The notes under the pieces are model-generated. The model ran no database searches. It was not told where the DNA came from and saw only the letters and a list, made by a program, of their open reading frames with translations. Position numbers and translations under genes: made by a program. Source: Ga0077555 sp050187415 (lineage in GTDB: Bacteria > Pseudomonadota > Alphaproteobacteria > Rhizobiales > Hyphomicrobiaceae). From it: a DNA stretch of 64,000 nucleotides. The stretch covers positions 1-64,000 of the forward strand of contig JBFWXN010000013.1 of the NCBI GenBank assembly GCA_050187415.1, written 5' to 3'. Shown here piece after piece: positions 8,863-17,008 of this stretch (within the stretch, counting starts at the first letter, position 1; each line of letters starts with the position of its first letter).

Positions 8863-9999
8863 GTGCTGAGCTCCACTCTCTTCGACGCCGACGAAATTAT
8901 CGAAGGCTTGTTGCCATGGGTGCGCTGCGAAAGCCCGACCAGCAACGTCGCGGGTGTGAACCGCATGATGGACCTGGCGGCGGTTGCACTTGAGCAGCTT
9001 GGCGCCTCCATCGAGCGCACGCCCGGACGCGACGGGTTCGGCGACATCGTGATCGGCCGGCTGGGTGGCGGCGAGCCCACGAACTCGGCCGGTATCCTGA
9101 TCCTGTCGCATCTCGACACGGTGCACGTCGCGGGGACGCTCGACGGGCGCCTGCCGCTGCGCCGCGACGGCGATCGGTATTACGGCCCTGGCATCTACGA
9201 CATGAAAGGCGGTGTCCGTATTGCCATGCACGCGCTCGAGGTGCTGCGCAGCGCACGTGTCACGACCCGGCTGCCGGTGTCTTACATGCTGGTACCGGAC
9301 GAGGAGGTCGGCAGTCCGTCGTCACGGGAGGCGATCGAGGCGGAGGCCAGGCGGCACAAGTACGTCCTCGTCACGGAGCCGTGCAAGAACGGCGTGGTCG
9401 TGACAGGGCGGTTCGCGTTCCAGCGCTTCTGGGTAACGGTGCATGGCCGACCTGCGCATGCCGGTGCCAACAACCGCATGGGCCGTAGCGCCATACGTGC
9501 GATGGCCCAGCTCATCGAGCGGATCGAGGGCATGACGGACTTCGAGCGCGGCATGACGTTCTCGGTCGGCACGATCGAGGGCGGGACGTTCGTCAACGTC
9601 ATGCCGATCGAGTGCCGCGCTCAAGTACTGACCGTAGCGCCGACACGGGCGATCTTTGAGGAAGTCTACGAACGGATGAAGGCGCTCGAGGCCGTGAACG
9701 ACGGTATCCGGGTGGTGGTCGAGCGCGGCCCCATGCGGCCGCTCTGGGAGCCACATCGCGAAACGATGTCGCTCTTCGAGAAGGCGCACGGCATTGCAGC
9801 CGAGATCGGCTTCGAGTTGAAGCACGGCTCGTTCGGGGGCGGGAGCGACGGGAACTTCACGGGCGCGTTGGGCGTCGCCACACTGGACGGCCTCGGCGTG
9901 GATGGCGCGGGTGCACACACCTTCGAGGAGCATCTGCTGGTTTCGTCGCTCGTGCCGAGATGCCGTCTCTTTGCAGAGTTGCTGCGGACACTTTCTTGA
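8863..9999 (+). CDS. M20-family metallopeptidase (carboxypeptidase G2-like)
   Basis: The GTG at 8863 has a perfect AGGAGG 8 bp upstream and gives 378 residues; the in-frame ATG at 8809 lacks a site. Zinc ligands and catalytic residues of M20 peptidases are all present: SHLDTVH (His and general Asp), YDMKGG (bridging Asp), DEEVGS (catalytic and ligand Glu), HAGANNRMGRSA in the lid domain, and a late GAHTFEEH His. GlcpII-type members cleave C-terminal glutamate or related amides. No signal peptide is seen, so it is cytoplasmic. The substrate is unknown. Confidence 0.88.
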   Translation: MLSSTLFDADEIIEGLLPWVRCESPTSNVAGVNRMMDLAAVALEQLGASIERTPGRDGFGDIVIGRLGGGEPTNSAGILILSHLDTVHVAGTLDGRLPLRRDGDRYYGPGIYDMKGGVRIAMHALEVLRSARVTTRLPVSYMLVPDEEVGSPSSREAIEAEARRHKYVLVTEPCKNGVVVTGRFAFQRFWVTVHGRPAHAGANNRMGRSAIRAMAQLIERIEGMTDFERGMTFSVGTIEGGTFVNVMPIECRAQVLTVAPTRAIFEEVYERMKALEAVNDGIRVVVERGPMRPLWEPHRETMSLFEKAHGIAAEIGFELKHGSFGGGSDGNFTGALGVATLDGLGVDGAGAHTFEEHLLVSSLVPRCRLFAELLRTLS

Positions 10000-10082
10000 G
10001 CCTTGGCGCGATCGGTGGAACGGTCCTCCTGGCTTGTGCGTTTTTCCGGCGATGAACGCATGACGAGGAGCGAGGCTGACCG

Positions 10083-10559
10083 ATGCACCAGAGCGCCGAC
10101 AAGGAAACCCATCGCTCGCAGGCTTATCCGGCGACCCTGGTTGCTTCCAGCAACCAAGGCGAGTCGAAATCGGAGGGGAAGCGGCAGTCCACGGCCGCCG
10201 CCGATCACCGGAACCGCGAGCAAACGCCGACGATTTCCGAATCCGTCGCGGGCTATATCGAACGCAACCCGGTCGTAGCCGCCGGCGCGGCTCTCGCTGT
10301 CGGTGCCGCTGTCGTCATGGCGCTTCAATCGCGCCGGGCCGCGAGCAACCGGATCGATCGCCGGGTCCAACGCGCCGTGCGATCGATGGACCGGTCGTTC
10401 GCGCGGGAAATGAAGGCGCTGCGGCGGTCGGATATGGCTGACCGCGTGAGCCATTTCGGATCGTCGCTGGGCGATGTCTTCTCCCGCATCGATCTTTCTC
10501 CGCTGGCGGAGCGGGGGCAGGTCTACCTCGATGCAGCGCGCCGCCGCATGGGCGTCTGA
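10083..10559 (+). CDS. Small membrane-anchored protein, DUF883-like
   Basis: This 158-residue protein has a polar, low-complexity N-terminal half. A hydrophobic stretch (YIERNPVVAAGAALAVGAAVVMAL, about 60-83) follows, then an Arg-rich amphipathic tail (RRAASNRIDRRVQRAVRSMDR). The phrase ERNPVVAAGAALAVG recalls the single membrane span of DUF883/ElaB-like ribosome- or membrane-associated proteins, but the match is only a resemblance. It lies between the peptidase and hemH. Function unknown. Confidence 0.6.
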   Translation: MHQSADKETHRSQAYPATLVASSNQGESKSEGKRQSTAAADHRNREQTPTISESVAGYIERNPVVAAGAALAVGAAVVMALQSRRAASNRIDRRVQRAVRSMDRSFAREMKALRRSDMADRVSHFGSSLGDVFSRIDLSPLAERGQVYLDAARRRMGV

Positions 10560-10587
10560 GGCATCGACCGATCCCGATCACGTGAAA

Positions 10588-10618
10588 CGTCCCGCATTCC
10601 AAAACTGAATGCGGGACG
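10588..10618. terminator. Perfect inverted repeat before hemH
   Basis: Twelve-nt arms (CGTCCCGCATTC at 10588-10599 and GAATGCGGGACG at 10607-10618) enclose a 7-nt loop. It sits 28 bp after the upstream stop and ends 6 bp before the hemH GTG. No T-tract follows. It could be a terminator for the upstream gene or a structure in the hemH leader. It does not resemble an Irr/ICE box. Confidence 0.5.
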
Positions 10619-10624
10619 CTATAC

Positions 10625-11692
10625 GTGCCGACCATGCAGGATCTTCCGGAAAAGATTGCGCGCGACTTTCGCCCATCGGGCCACCCGAAGGCGTTGCACG
10701 GCCGGGTCGGCGTGTTGCTCCTCAACCTCGGCACGCCGGATGCGACCGACTACTGGTCGATGCGCCGCTACCTGAAGCAGTTCCTCTCCGATCGCCGCGT
10801 CATCGAGGAGCCGCGGTGGAAGTGGTGGCCGATCCTGAACCTGATCATTCTCACTGTGCGGCCGGGCCCCAAGGGGCGGGATTACGCGTCGATCTGGAAT
10901 AAGGAACGCGATGAGGGTCCGCTGAAGACCATCACGCGGTCTCAGGCCGAAAAGCTCGCTGCGGCCATGGCTGGCCATCCCGAGGTGGTCGTCGAATGGG
11001 CGATGCGGTACGCTAATCCATCGACGGCTGCGGGGATCGACGCGCTGTTCGAGGCAGGTTGCGATCGCATCCTGCTGGTGCCGCTTTATCCGCAGTACGC
11101 CGCGCCGACGACGGCGACTGCTGCGGACGAGGCGTTTCGTCATTTGATGACGATGCGCTGGCAACCGGCCATTCGCGTGGCGCCTTCCTGGCACGATCAT
11201 CCCGTCTACATCGACGCCATAGCCAAATCCGTTCGTGCCGGGCTGGCGCGGCTCCCGTTCGAGCCCGAGACGATCGTCGCGACATTCCACGGCATGCCGC
11301 AGAAATATCTCGAGGCCGGCGATCCTTATTATTGCCAGTGCCAGAAGACGTCGCGTCTCGTCCGCGAAGCGTTGGGCCTTTCCGAGCAGCGCTGGATGAC
11401 GACATTCCAATCGCGGTTCGGCAACGATCCGTGGCTGCAGCCCTATACCGACAAGACCGTGGAGAGCCTGGCGCAATCCGGCGTCAAGCGGCTGGCTCTG
11501 GTCGCGCCGGGCTTCAGTGCCGATTGCCTCGAGACGATCGAGGAACTGGACGTCGAGAACCGGCACATTTTCATGCAGAACGGTGGCGAGCAGTTCGCTT
11601 ATATTCCCGCACTCAACGACAGCGACGATGGCATCCGTGTGATCGAGGCCGTGACGCGCCGGGAGCTTTCAGGCTGGCTCGCAGTAACGTAG
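10625..11692 (+). CDS. hemH: Ferrochelatase
   Basis: This 355-residue enzyme inserts ferrous iron into protoporphyrin IX, the last step of haem synthesis. Family motifs include GVLLLNLGTPDAT, YLKQFLSDRRVI, VPLYPQYA, VATFHGMPQKYLEAGDPYYCQCQ (the conserved active-site His is in FHGMP) and LVAPGFSADCLETIEEL (late metal-site Glu). The GTG at 10625 is used; an ATG at 10634 is also possible and neither has a strong ribosome site. The position straight after a perfect inverted repeat is notable. Confidence 0.95.
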   Translation: MPTMQDLPEKIARDFRPSGHPKALHGRVGVLLLNLGTPDATDYWSMRRYLKQFLSDRRVIEEPRWKWWPILNLIILTVRPGPKGRDYASIWNKERDEGPLKTITRSQAEKLAAAMAGHPEVVVEWAMRYANPSTAAGIDALFEAGCDRILLVPLYPQYAAPTTATAADEAFRHLMTMRWQPAIRVAPSWHDHPVYIDAIAKSVRAGLARLPFEPETIVATFHGMPQKYLEAGDPYYCQCQKTSRLVREALGLSEQRWMTTFQSRFGNDPWLQPYTDKTVESLAQSGVKRLALVAPGFSADCLETIEELDVENRHIFMQNGGEQFAYIPALNDSDDGIRVIEAVTRRELSGWLAVT

Positions 11693-11726
11693 TCTCGGGC
11701 TTCTTTCCGCGAAAAGGAGCCAATCC

Positions 11727-12110
11727 ATGTCATCCATCCAGCGCGTCCTGCTGCCGGGCCTGCGTGAACCGGTCAGCCATTTCTGTCATGTCACCCGGGC
11801 GGGCCCCAACGTGTGGGTGTCCGGCATAACCGGCGCCCGTGCCGACGGGAGCATCCCGGAGGGTGTCGTCGAGCAGTTCGATGTTGCCATGGATGCGCTC
11901 GACCAATGCCTGAAAGCCGTTGGCGCCGGGCCGGAGCACGTCGTGAAGGTGCAGGTTTTCATGACCGACATCAAAGAGCGGCCGCTGATCAATCCGAGGC
12001 GCATTGTCTATTTCGGCGAAAACCGGCCGGCTTCGACACTCGTCGAGGTGAGCGGCCTGGTCGACCCGCGCATGAAAGTCGAGATCGAGTGCCAGGCCTG
12101 GGTCGGCTAA
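11727..12110 (+). CDS. RidA (YjgF/UK114) family enamine/imine deaminase
   Basis: A 127-residue single-domain protein of the Rid superfamily, whose trimers hydrolyse reactive enamine/imine intermediates. Seen are GPNVWVSGITGAR, AGPEHVVKVQVFMTD and RPASTLVEVSGLVDPRMKVEIE. The Arg in RPAST is at the position that binds the substrate carboxylate in active RidA proteins. A good AAAAGGAG precedes the ATG. It is 34 bp after hemH, so the two may be co-transcribed. The subgroup within Rid is not resolved. Confidence 0.88.
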   Translation: MSSIQRVLLPGLREPVSHFCHVTRAGPNVWVSGITGARADGSIPEGVVEQFDVAMDALDQCLKAVGAGPEHVVKVQVFMTDIKERPLINPRRIVYFGENRPASTLVEVSGLVDPRMKVEIECQAWVG

Positions 12111-12192
12111 CCGGCGAGTGGCCGGCCGCATTGCCTCTTGGCACGCACGACGGAACCGGCCTAGCCTTCTCCAGCGATCAGGGGAGGCAGGC

Positions 12193-13044
12193 ATGCGTTG
12201 GAAGATCGGCGATGTGACCGTCACCAAGGTGGTGGAACTGGAGACCACCGGCGGCAGCCGTTTCATCCTCCCGGACGCCAGCCCCGAGGCGGTGCGGCCG
12301 ATCTCGTGGCTGATTCCCCATTTTGCCGACGAGATGGGGAAACTCAAAATGAGCATTCATGCCCTCATCGTCGAAACGCCGTCGATGACCATCATGGTCG
12401 ACACGTGCCTCGGCAACGATAAGCAGGGGCGCCGCGTGCCGACCTGGAACGAGCGCCAGGGGCGATTTCTGGCGGACATCGCCGAGGCCGGCTACCCCGC
12501 TGACAAGATCGACGTGGTGATGTGCACGCATCTTCACGTCGATCACGTCGGCTGGAATACGAAGCTGGTTGGCGACGCGTGGGTACCGACCTTTCCGAAG
12601 GCCAAATACGTATTTGGGCGCAAGGAGTTCGAGCACTGGTCCACGCAACGCGCAGCCGAGCACATGCTGACGGTATTTGCCGATAGCGTGCAGCCGATCG
12701 TCGACGCCGGGCTCCACGAGTTGGTCGAGGCCGATCATCAGCTCTGCCCGGAGGTGCGCTTCGTGCCGAGCCATGGGCATTCGCCGGGGCATTGCAGCGT
12801 GATGATCGAATCGCGAGGGGCAAGAGCCCTGATCACGGGCGACTTCGCGCATCACCCCTGCCAGTTCGCCCGCCTGGACTGGTGTTCGACGGCGGATTTC
12901 GATCGGGCGGAGGGCGAGGCGACGCGGCGGCGGCTTCTGGGAGAGCTGGCTGGCAGCGACGTGCTGGTGATCGGCACGCACTTTGCCGGACCAACTGCCG
13001 GCCACATCGAGCGCGACGGGGCTGCCTATAAGATGGTCGTATGA
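12193..13044 (+). CDS. MBL-fold metallo-hydrolase
   Basis: The ATG at 12193 has GGGGAGGCAGGC directly upstream and begins MRWKIGDVTVTKV; 283 residues. It carries the metallo-beta-lactamase metal motif HLHVDHVGW (HxHxDH), SHGHSPGHCSV and TGDFAHHPCQF, with a final His in GTHFAGPTAGH. The N-terminal layout resembles quorum-quenching lactonases and other small-molecule hydrolases of this fold, but the substrate cannot be read. A short gap separates it from the RidA gene on the same strand. Confidence 0.85.
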   Translation: MRWKIGDVTVTKVVELETTGGSRFILPDASPEAVRPISWLIPHFADEMGKLKMSIHALIVETPSMTIMVDTCLGNDKQGRRVPTWNERQGRFLADIAEAGYPADKIDVVMCTHLHVDHVGWNTKLVGDAWVPTFPKAKYVFGRKEFEHWSTQRAAEHMLTVFADSVQPIVDAGLHELVEADHQLCPEVRFVPSHGHSPGHCSVMIESRGARALITGDFAHHPCQFARLDWCSTADFDRAEGEATRRRLLGELAGSDVLVIGTHFAGPTAGHIERDGAAYKMVV

Positions 13045-13064
13045 GGCTGTAGCGTCGGAGCTCG

Positions 13065-13086
13065 GATGCAAGCCATGGCTTGCATC
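13065..13086. repeat. 22-bp perfect palindrome after an MBL gene
   Basis: The centre is AAGCCATGGCTT and the arms extend to GATGC/GCATC, giving an uninterrupted 22-bp palindrome 20 bp after the MBL stop. It could end that transcript or bind a dimeric protein. No T-tract follows. Confidence 0.6.
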
Positions 13087-13150
13087 GGGTCTGCCATCGC
13101 ATCGGAGGTCCAAGGACGCTCCATAGCCGATGGCGTCTCGAAGGGCCCAT

Positions 13151-13203
13151 GGACTTGAAATTCGCTCCCGGCCGGCGACCGATGGCTGGCGAATTTCAAG
13201 TCC
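13151..13203. terminator. Large inverted repeat at the end of the coiled-coil gene
   Basis: Two perfect 15-nt arms (GGACTTGAAATTCGC at 13151-13165 and GCGAATTTCAAGTCC at 13189-13203) enclose a 23-nt GC-rich loop. It lies 12 bp beyond the stop of the minus-strand coiled-coil gene and about 65 bp past the palindrome at 13065. A bidirectional terminator is the simplest reading. Neither strand has a T-run. Confidence 0.5.
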
Positions 13204-13215
13204 GTTGCTTTCGCT

Positions 13216-13785
13216 CTACTGGGGCTTGCGCGCTTCCGCGAGAGCCTTCTCCGCCGCTTCGCGCAGTTGCTGCTCGGTCGCGAGCTTTTCGGCCGCCGCC
13301 TGCGCGGCGGCTTCGGCGGAAGCCTTGGCCGACTGCAACGCGCTCATCTGGTCGCGCGTCGCCTTGAGATCGGCATCGGTGGTCATCTTGGCCGCCTGCG
13401 CCTTGGCGGCCTCGTCTCGCGCCACGGCGACTTCATTCTTCAGTGCCGCGAGATTGGCTTCGATCGTCTGTATGGTTGCCTTCGTCTTGTTTGCATCCTC
13501 GCGGGCGGCGGCGGCAGCGTCGACAGCGGCCTTGCGGGACGCGGTGAGCGAGGCGATCTCGTCACGCAGCTTCTTGATCGTGTCGTCGGTGGCTTTGCTC
13601 TGCCCTTCGATCTTGGTGATCTGGTCACGCGCGGCTTTCAACTCCGCATTCGATTTCTCGAGTTGAGCCGCTGTTTGGCGGGATCTCGCCGTTTCGTCGG
13701 AGAGGTTGCTGGACTGAAGATAGCCGTAGAAGGCCAAAAGGATGGCGGCTGCGGCCAGCACGACCGTCATTATCGAGCTTTTCAT
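13216..13785 (-). CDS. Membrane-anchored coiled-coil protein
   Basis: Starting at the ATG at 13785 (MKSSIMTVVLAAAAILLAFYGYLQ) the protein has 189 residues: one N-terminal membrane segment, then an almost continuous Ala/Lys/Glu/Asp coiled coil from about residue 30 to the end. No enzymatic domain is seen. The frame stays open upstream to 14115 but that part looks non-coding. It may be a periplasmic or cytoplasmic spacer protein. I do not recognise a named family. Confidence 0.65.
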   Translation of the reverse strand: MKSSIMTVVLAAAAILLAFYGYLQSSNLSDETARSRQTAAQLEKSNAELKAARDQITKIEGQSKATDDTIKKLRDEIASLTASRKAAVDAAAAAREDANKTKATIQTIEANLAALKNEVAVARDEAAKAQAAKMTTDADLKATRDQMSALQSAKASAEAAAQAAAEKLATEQQLREAAEKALAEARKPQ

Positions 13786-13978
13786 TATGGGGCTCGCTGA
13801 AAAAGTTGGGCTCCTCGCGCCTGAAGCCTGAGCCGGCGTCCCCGACGCTGCCCGCACTCCGACGCCGTCGGTCTTGTACCCGACATAGGCCGGGGCGCTA
13901 GCAAAAATTGTCCCGGATGCGACAACCGGATCTGTCGATCGGACTGGGTCGATCGGAGAGTTGCCAGGTCTTCGTCGA

Positions 13979-14671
13979 TCAGGATTGCGTGGCCGCGATC
14001 CTATGCCCGAAGCGTCGCTGGTCTCCGAGCGGAAGCCTTGGCAGCTTCGCAGGCCGGCGCGCGCAGGTCGCGCACAACCCGCGCACGCTCGGCCGATGCA
14101 TGACGTCCTTCTCACCGTTGGCTGCGTAGCCGGCGGCGACCACGAGAAGGCGCTCGATCGCTCGCTCGCGGATGCCGAGATCCCTGAGATGGTGGACCGT
14201 ATTGATCAGATAGTCGAGATTTGCGCCCGAGTGACCACGAGCGCCCCTGATGATCGCAGCCTGGGTAGCAAGCGAAAGTGGGCCGGTGTAGGCGGGATGA
14301 AAGCGCTCGATCGTGTAGGCGAGCACCCTCGCCGAGGCGACGGACGCACCGGGCGCGAGTTTCGCCGTGACGAGGGTCTCGCGGTAGACGCCGTAGACGA
14401 GTTCGCGCGCGCGCAGATACCCGAGCACACGCGTGGCGTCCCCGGCACCGATGCGATAGGCGATGCCGTCGCACGCGCGTCCCCTGTCCAGCCCCAGGAC
14501 GAGGCCGGGCCGTTCGCGGCTGCCGCGATGCACGGTGGAGGCGATGCAGAACGCGCGGTGAAAGCCGGCGATGGCGGCGGGCACGCGTTCTTCATAGGGA
14601 AAGTCTGGCCGCCACATCAGCGAGCCGTAGCCGAAGACCCAGAGATCGTGGCCCCGCGGCGCAGCAGGCAT
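13979..14671 (-). CDS. chaC: Gamma-glutamylcyclotransferase, ChaC family
   Basis: The 230-residue protein begins MPAAPRGHDLWVFGYGSLMWRPDF; the YGSLMW loop is the substrate-binding signature of the family. RERPGLVLGL and the later LVYGVYRETL fit ChaC-type enzymes that split glutathione to 5-oxoproline and Cys-Gly in the cytoplasm. It is 8 bp after tyrC on the minus strand and so probably the last gene of hisC-tyrC-chaC. The open frame continues upstream into tyrC, but the start at 14671 suits the family. The last 30 residues are basic and look unconserved. Confidence 0.85.
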   Translation of the reverse strand: MPAAPRGHDLWVFGYGSLMWRPDFPYEERVPAAIAGFHRAFCIASTVHRGSRERPGLVLGLDRGRACDGIAYRIGAGDATRVLGYLRARELVYGVYRETLVTAKLAPGASVASARVLAYTIERFHPAYTGPLSLATQAAIIRGARGHSGANLDYLINTVHHLRDLGIRERAIERLLVVAAGYAANGEKDVMHRPSVRGLCATCARRPAKLPRLPLGDQRRFGHRIAATQS

Positions 14672-14679
14672 CACGCCGC

Positions 14680-15621
14680 TCAGGATTTCGCGCTGTCGGT
14701 GCCGGCACCGTGCGGACGGCCGAAGTCGGGTGCGGCTGTGTCCTGACCGGCCTGGATGATCCCGCGCCGCGTCTTTCGGGCTTCCGCGAAAAGCTTGAAG
14801 AGGGTGTCGCCGTCGCCGAACCGGATCGAACGCTGCAAGTGGATCAAGTCCTCCGTGAAGCGTCCGAGCATTTCGAGCACCGCCTCGCGGTTGTTCAGGA
14901 AGACGTCGCGCCACATCGTCGGGTCCGAGGCGGCAATACGGGTGAAATCGCGGAAGCCGCCGGCCGAGAACTTGATCACCTCGCTGTCGGTGACACGCTC
15001 GAGGTGATCGGCGGTATTGACGATATTGAAGGCGATGAGATGGGGCACATGGCTCGTGATGGCGAGAACCATGTCGTGATGCGCGGCGTCCATCATTTCG
15101 ACGTTGGAGCCAAGGCCTCGCCAGAAGTCGCGCAGGCGATCGACAGCGTGCGTGTCGGCGCCCTCGGCCGGGGTCAGAATGCACCAGCGGTTGTCGAACA
15201 GCTCGGCGAAACCGGATTCGGGCCCCGAGTGCTCGGTGCCGGCGATCGGATGGCCCGGAATGAAATGCACGCCATCCGGCACGGACGGCCCGCAATCTCG
15301 CACGATGGTGCCCTTGACCGATCCGACGTCGGTGAGGGTCGCGCCGGATTTCAGGTGCGGTCCGATCTCACGAGCCACATCGGCGCAGGCGCCGACAGGC
15401 ACGCAGAGAATGACGAGGTCGGCGTCTTTCACGGCCTCGGCCGCTGTTTCATACGCCTCTTCGACCAGCCCGAGCCGCAGCGCCGTTGTCCGCGTCGCGG
15501 GCGACTTTGCATGACCGACGAGGCGCCGGCAAAGGCCAGCGCGGCGGGCGGCATGGCTGATGGACGAGCCGATCAGGCCGATGCCGATCAGTGCGACGGT
15601 GTCGTAGATGGGCGTGCTCAT
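14680..15621 (-). CDS. tyrC: Prephenate/arogenate dehydrogenase
   Basis: A 313-residue NAD(P)-dependent dehydrogenase of tyrosine synthesis (cytoplasm). It has an N-terminal Rossmann motif ALIGIGLIGSSISHAAR, VILCVPVGA, TDVGSVKG, the signature HFIPGHPIAGTEHSGP, and SHVPHLIAFN in the helical dimerisation half. No ACT or chorismate-mutase domain is fused. It starts 3 bp after the hisC stop; that pairing is common in alphaproteobacteria, where HisC-like enzymes also serve aromatic amino acids. Prephenate versus arogenate preference cannot be told. Confidence 0.92.
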   Translation of the reverse strand: MSTPIYDTVALIGIGLIGSSISHAARRAGLCRRLVGHAKSPATRTTALRLGLVEEAYETAAEAVKDADLVILCVPVGACADVAREIGPHLKSGATLTDVGSVKGTIVRDCGPSVPDGVHFIPGHPIAGTEHSGPESGFAELFDNRWCILTPAEGADTHAVDRLRDFWRGLGSNVEMMDAAHHDMVLAITSHVPHLIAFNIVNTADHLERVTDSEVIKFSAGGFRDFTRIAASDPTMWRDVFLNNREAVLEMLGRFTEDLIHLQRSIRFGDGDTLFKLFAEARKTRRGIIQAGQDTAAPDFGRPHGAGTDSAKS

Positions 15622-15624
15622 GCG

Positions 15625-16731
15625 TCAGGCTTTGCCGAGAAATGCGGCGAGAACGGCGACAACGGTACGATTGTCGCTCTCGGTGCCAATGGTCATGCGG
15701 AGCGCGTTTGGCAGACCGTAACCTGCGACCCGGCGCATGATGATGCCCTTCGATTTGAGAAACGCGTCGGCAGCGATGGCGTCGCGGCCCTTTTCGGCCG
15801 GGAAGTGGATGAGAATGAAGTTGCCGACCGATGGCGTGACCTCAAGCCCGAGTTTGGCGATCTCTGCGGTGGTCCAGGGCAGCCATTTGTCATTGTGAAC
15901 AAGCGACGTCTCGAGGTGGTCCTTGTCCTCGATGGCGGCGATGCCGGCGGCGATCGCGGGCGCCGTGACGTTGAACGGTCCGCGGATACGATTGAGCACG
16001 TCGGCGATTTCGGGCGGGCAGTAGGCCCACCCGAGGCGAAGGGCCGCGAGACCGTAGATTTTCGAGAACGTGCGCGTCATCACCACGTTCTTCGATGTCG
16101 CGACCAGCTCGATGCCCGCCTCGTAGTCGTTGCGCCGCACGTACTCGGCATAGGCCGAATCCAGAACCAGCAGCGTGTCGGCACGCATGCCGGAATGCAA
16201 CCGGCGAACCTCACTGAAGGGAATGTAAGTGCCCGTCGGATTGTTGGGATTGTCGAGGAACACGATTTTTGTCTTCGGCGTCAGCGCCGCGAGCATCGCG
16301 TCGACATCGCAGGCGTAATTGCGTGTCTTGACGACAACCGGCGTCGCGCCGTTGCCGAGCGTGACGATGCGATAGACCAGGAAACCGTGCTCGGTGAAGA
16401 CCGCTTCGTCGCCATGCCCGAGGTAGGCATGCGCAAGCAAATTCAGAAGCTCGTCCGAGCCGCAGCCACAGACAATTCGGCTTGGGTCGAGGCCATAAGC
16501 CCCCCCGATGGCCCGGCGGAGTGCAGTCGACGCTCCGTCGGGGTAGCGCTCCAGTTCGCCGCTCAAGTCCTTGTAGGCGGCAATGGCTTTCGGCGATGGA
16601 CCGAGCGGCGTCTCGTTCGACGAGAGTTTGATCGGTTTGACCCCGCCCGGGACCGTGCTCTCGCCCGGCACGTAGGGGGCGATGTCGAGAATTCCAGGCT
16701 TCGGCTGAGGCGCGGTCATAGGTGCGGACAT
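15625..16731 (-). CDS. hisC: Histidinol-phosphate aminotransferase
   Basis: A fold-type I PLP enzyme of about 368 residues. Supporting segments are IKLSSNETPLGPSP, CGCGSDELL, FLDNPNNPTGT, DSAYAEYV, MTRTFSKIYGLAALRLGWA (PLP Lys in TFSK) and a late RRVAGYGLPNALRMTIG. It transaminates imidazole-acetol phosphate in histidine synthesis and may also act on aromatic keto acids, given tyrC next door. The ATG at 16731 (MSAPMTAPQPKPG) has GGAA 8 bp upstream; 16719 is an alternative and the open frame to 16818 is unlikely to be coding. Confidence 0.92.
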   Translation of the reverse strand: MSAPMTAPQPKPGILDIAPYVPGESTVPGGVKPIKLSSNETPLGPSPKAIAAYKDLSGELERYPDGASTALRRAIGGAYGLDPSRIVCGCGSDELLNLLAHAYLGHGDEAVFTEHGFLVYRIVTLGNGATPVVVKTRNYACDVDAMLAALTPKTKIVFLDNPNNPTGTYIPFSEVRRLHSGMRADTLLVLDSAYAEYVRRNDYEAGIELVATSKNVVMTRTFSKIYGLAALRLGWAYCPPEIADVLNRIRGPFNVTAPAIAAGIAAIEDKDHLETSLVHNDKWLPWTTAEIAKLGLEVTPSVGNFILIHFPAEKGRDAIAADAFLKSKGIIMRRVAGYGLPNALRMTIGTESDNRTVVAVLAAFLGKA

Positions 16732-17008
16732 CGGCATTTCCGTTGAGGTAGCGGCGCGCGCGGGCATTGGTCGGGCCTGTGCGAGCGGATTGATAGGCGT
16801 CCCGCCGGCCAAAAGCAATTGGACCGGAGCAGTCGCGGCGCGGTAACCGAGACCGACCGGGCCCGCGTTTGCATTGACGCACGTTCAGGAGCGATAGTGG
16901 GCCCGTGCCGCCAACTTCTCCAGCCGGCGCGGCCAGGGCGCACGGCGTGCCGGCTTGATCGGTTGGCCTGCTCCTCGTGCGGCAGGCTCCACCTCGACAG
17001 GATGTGCT

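Noticed and set aside
13786..14115. Upstream extension of the coiled-coil protein by 110 residues.
   Set aside because: Low-complexity Arg/Pro text without a signal peptide at its front; the membrane segment begins exactly at the ATG at 13785.
14710..16746. A 678-codon open frame on the plus strand.
   Set aside because: It lies antisense to hisC and tyrC, both with strong family motifs; its translation has no recognisable domain and shows the composition of a GC-driven shadow frame.
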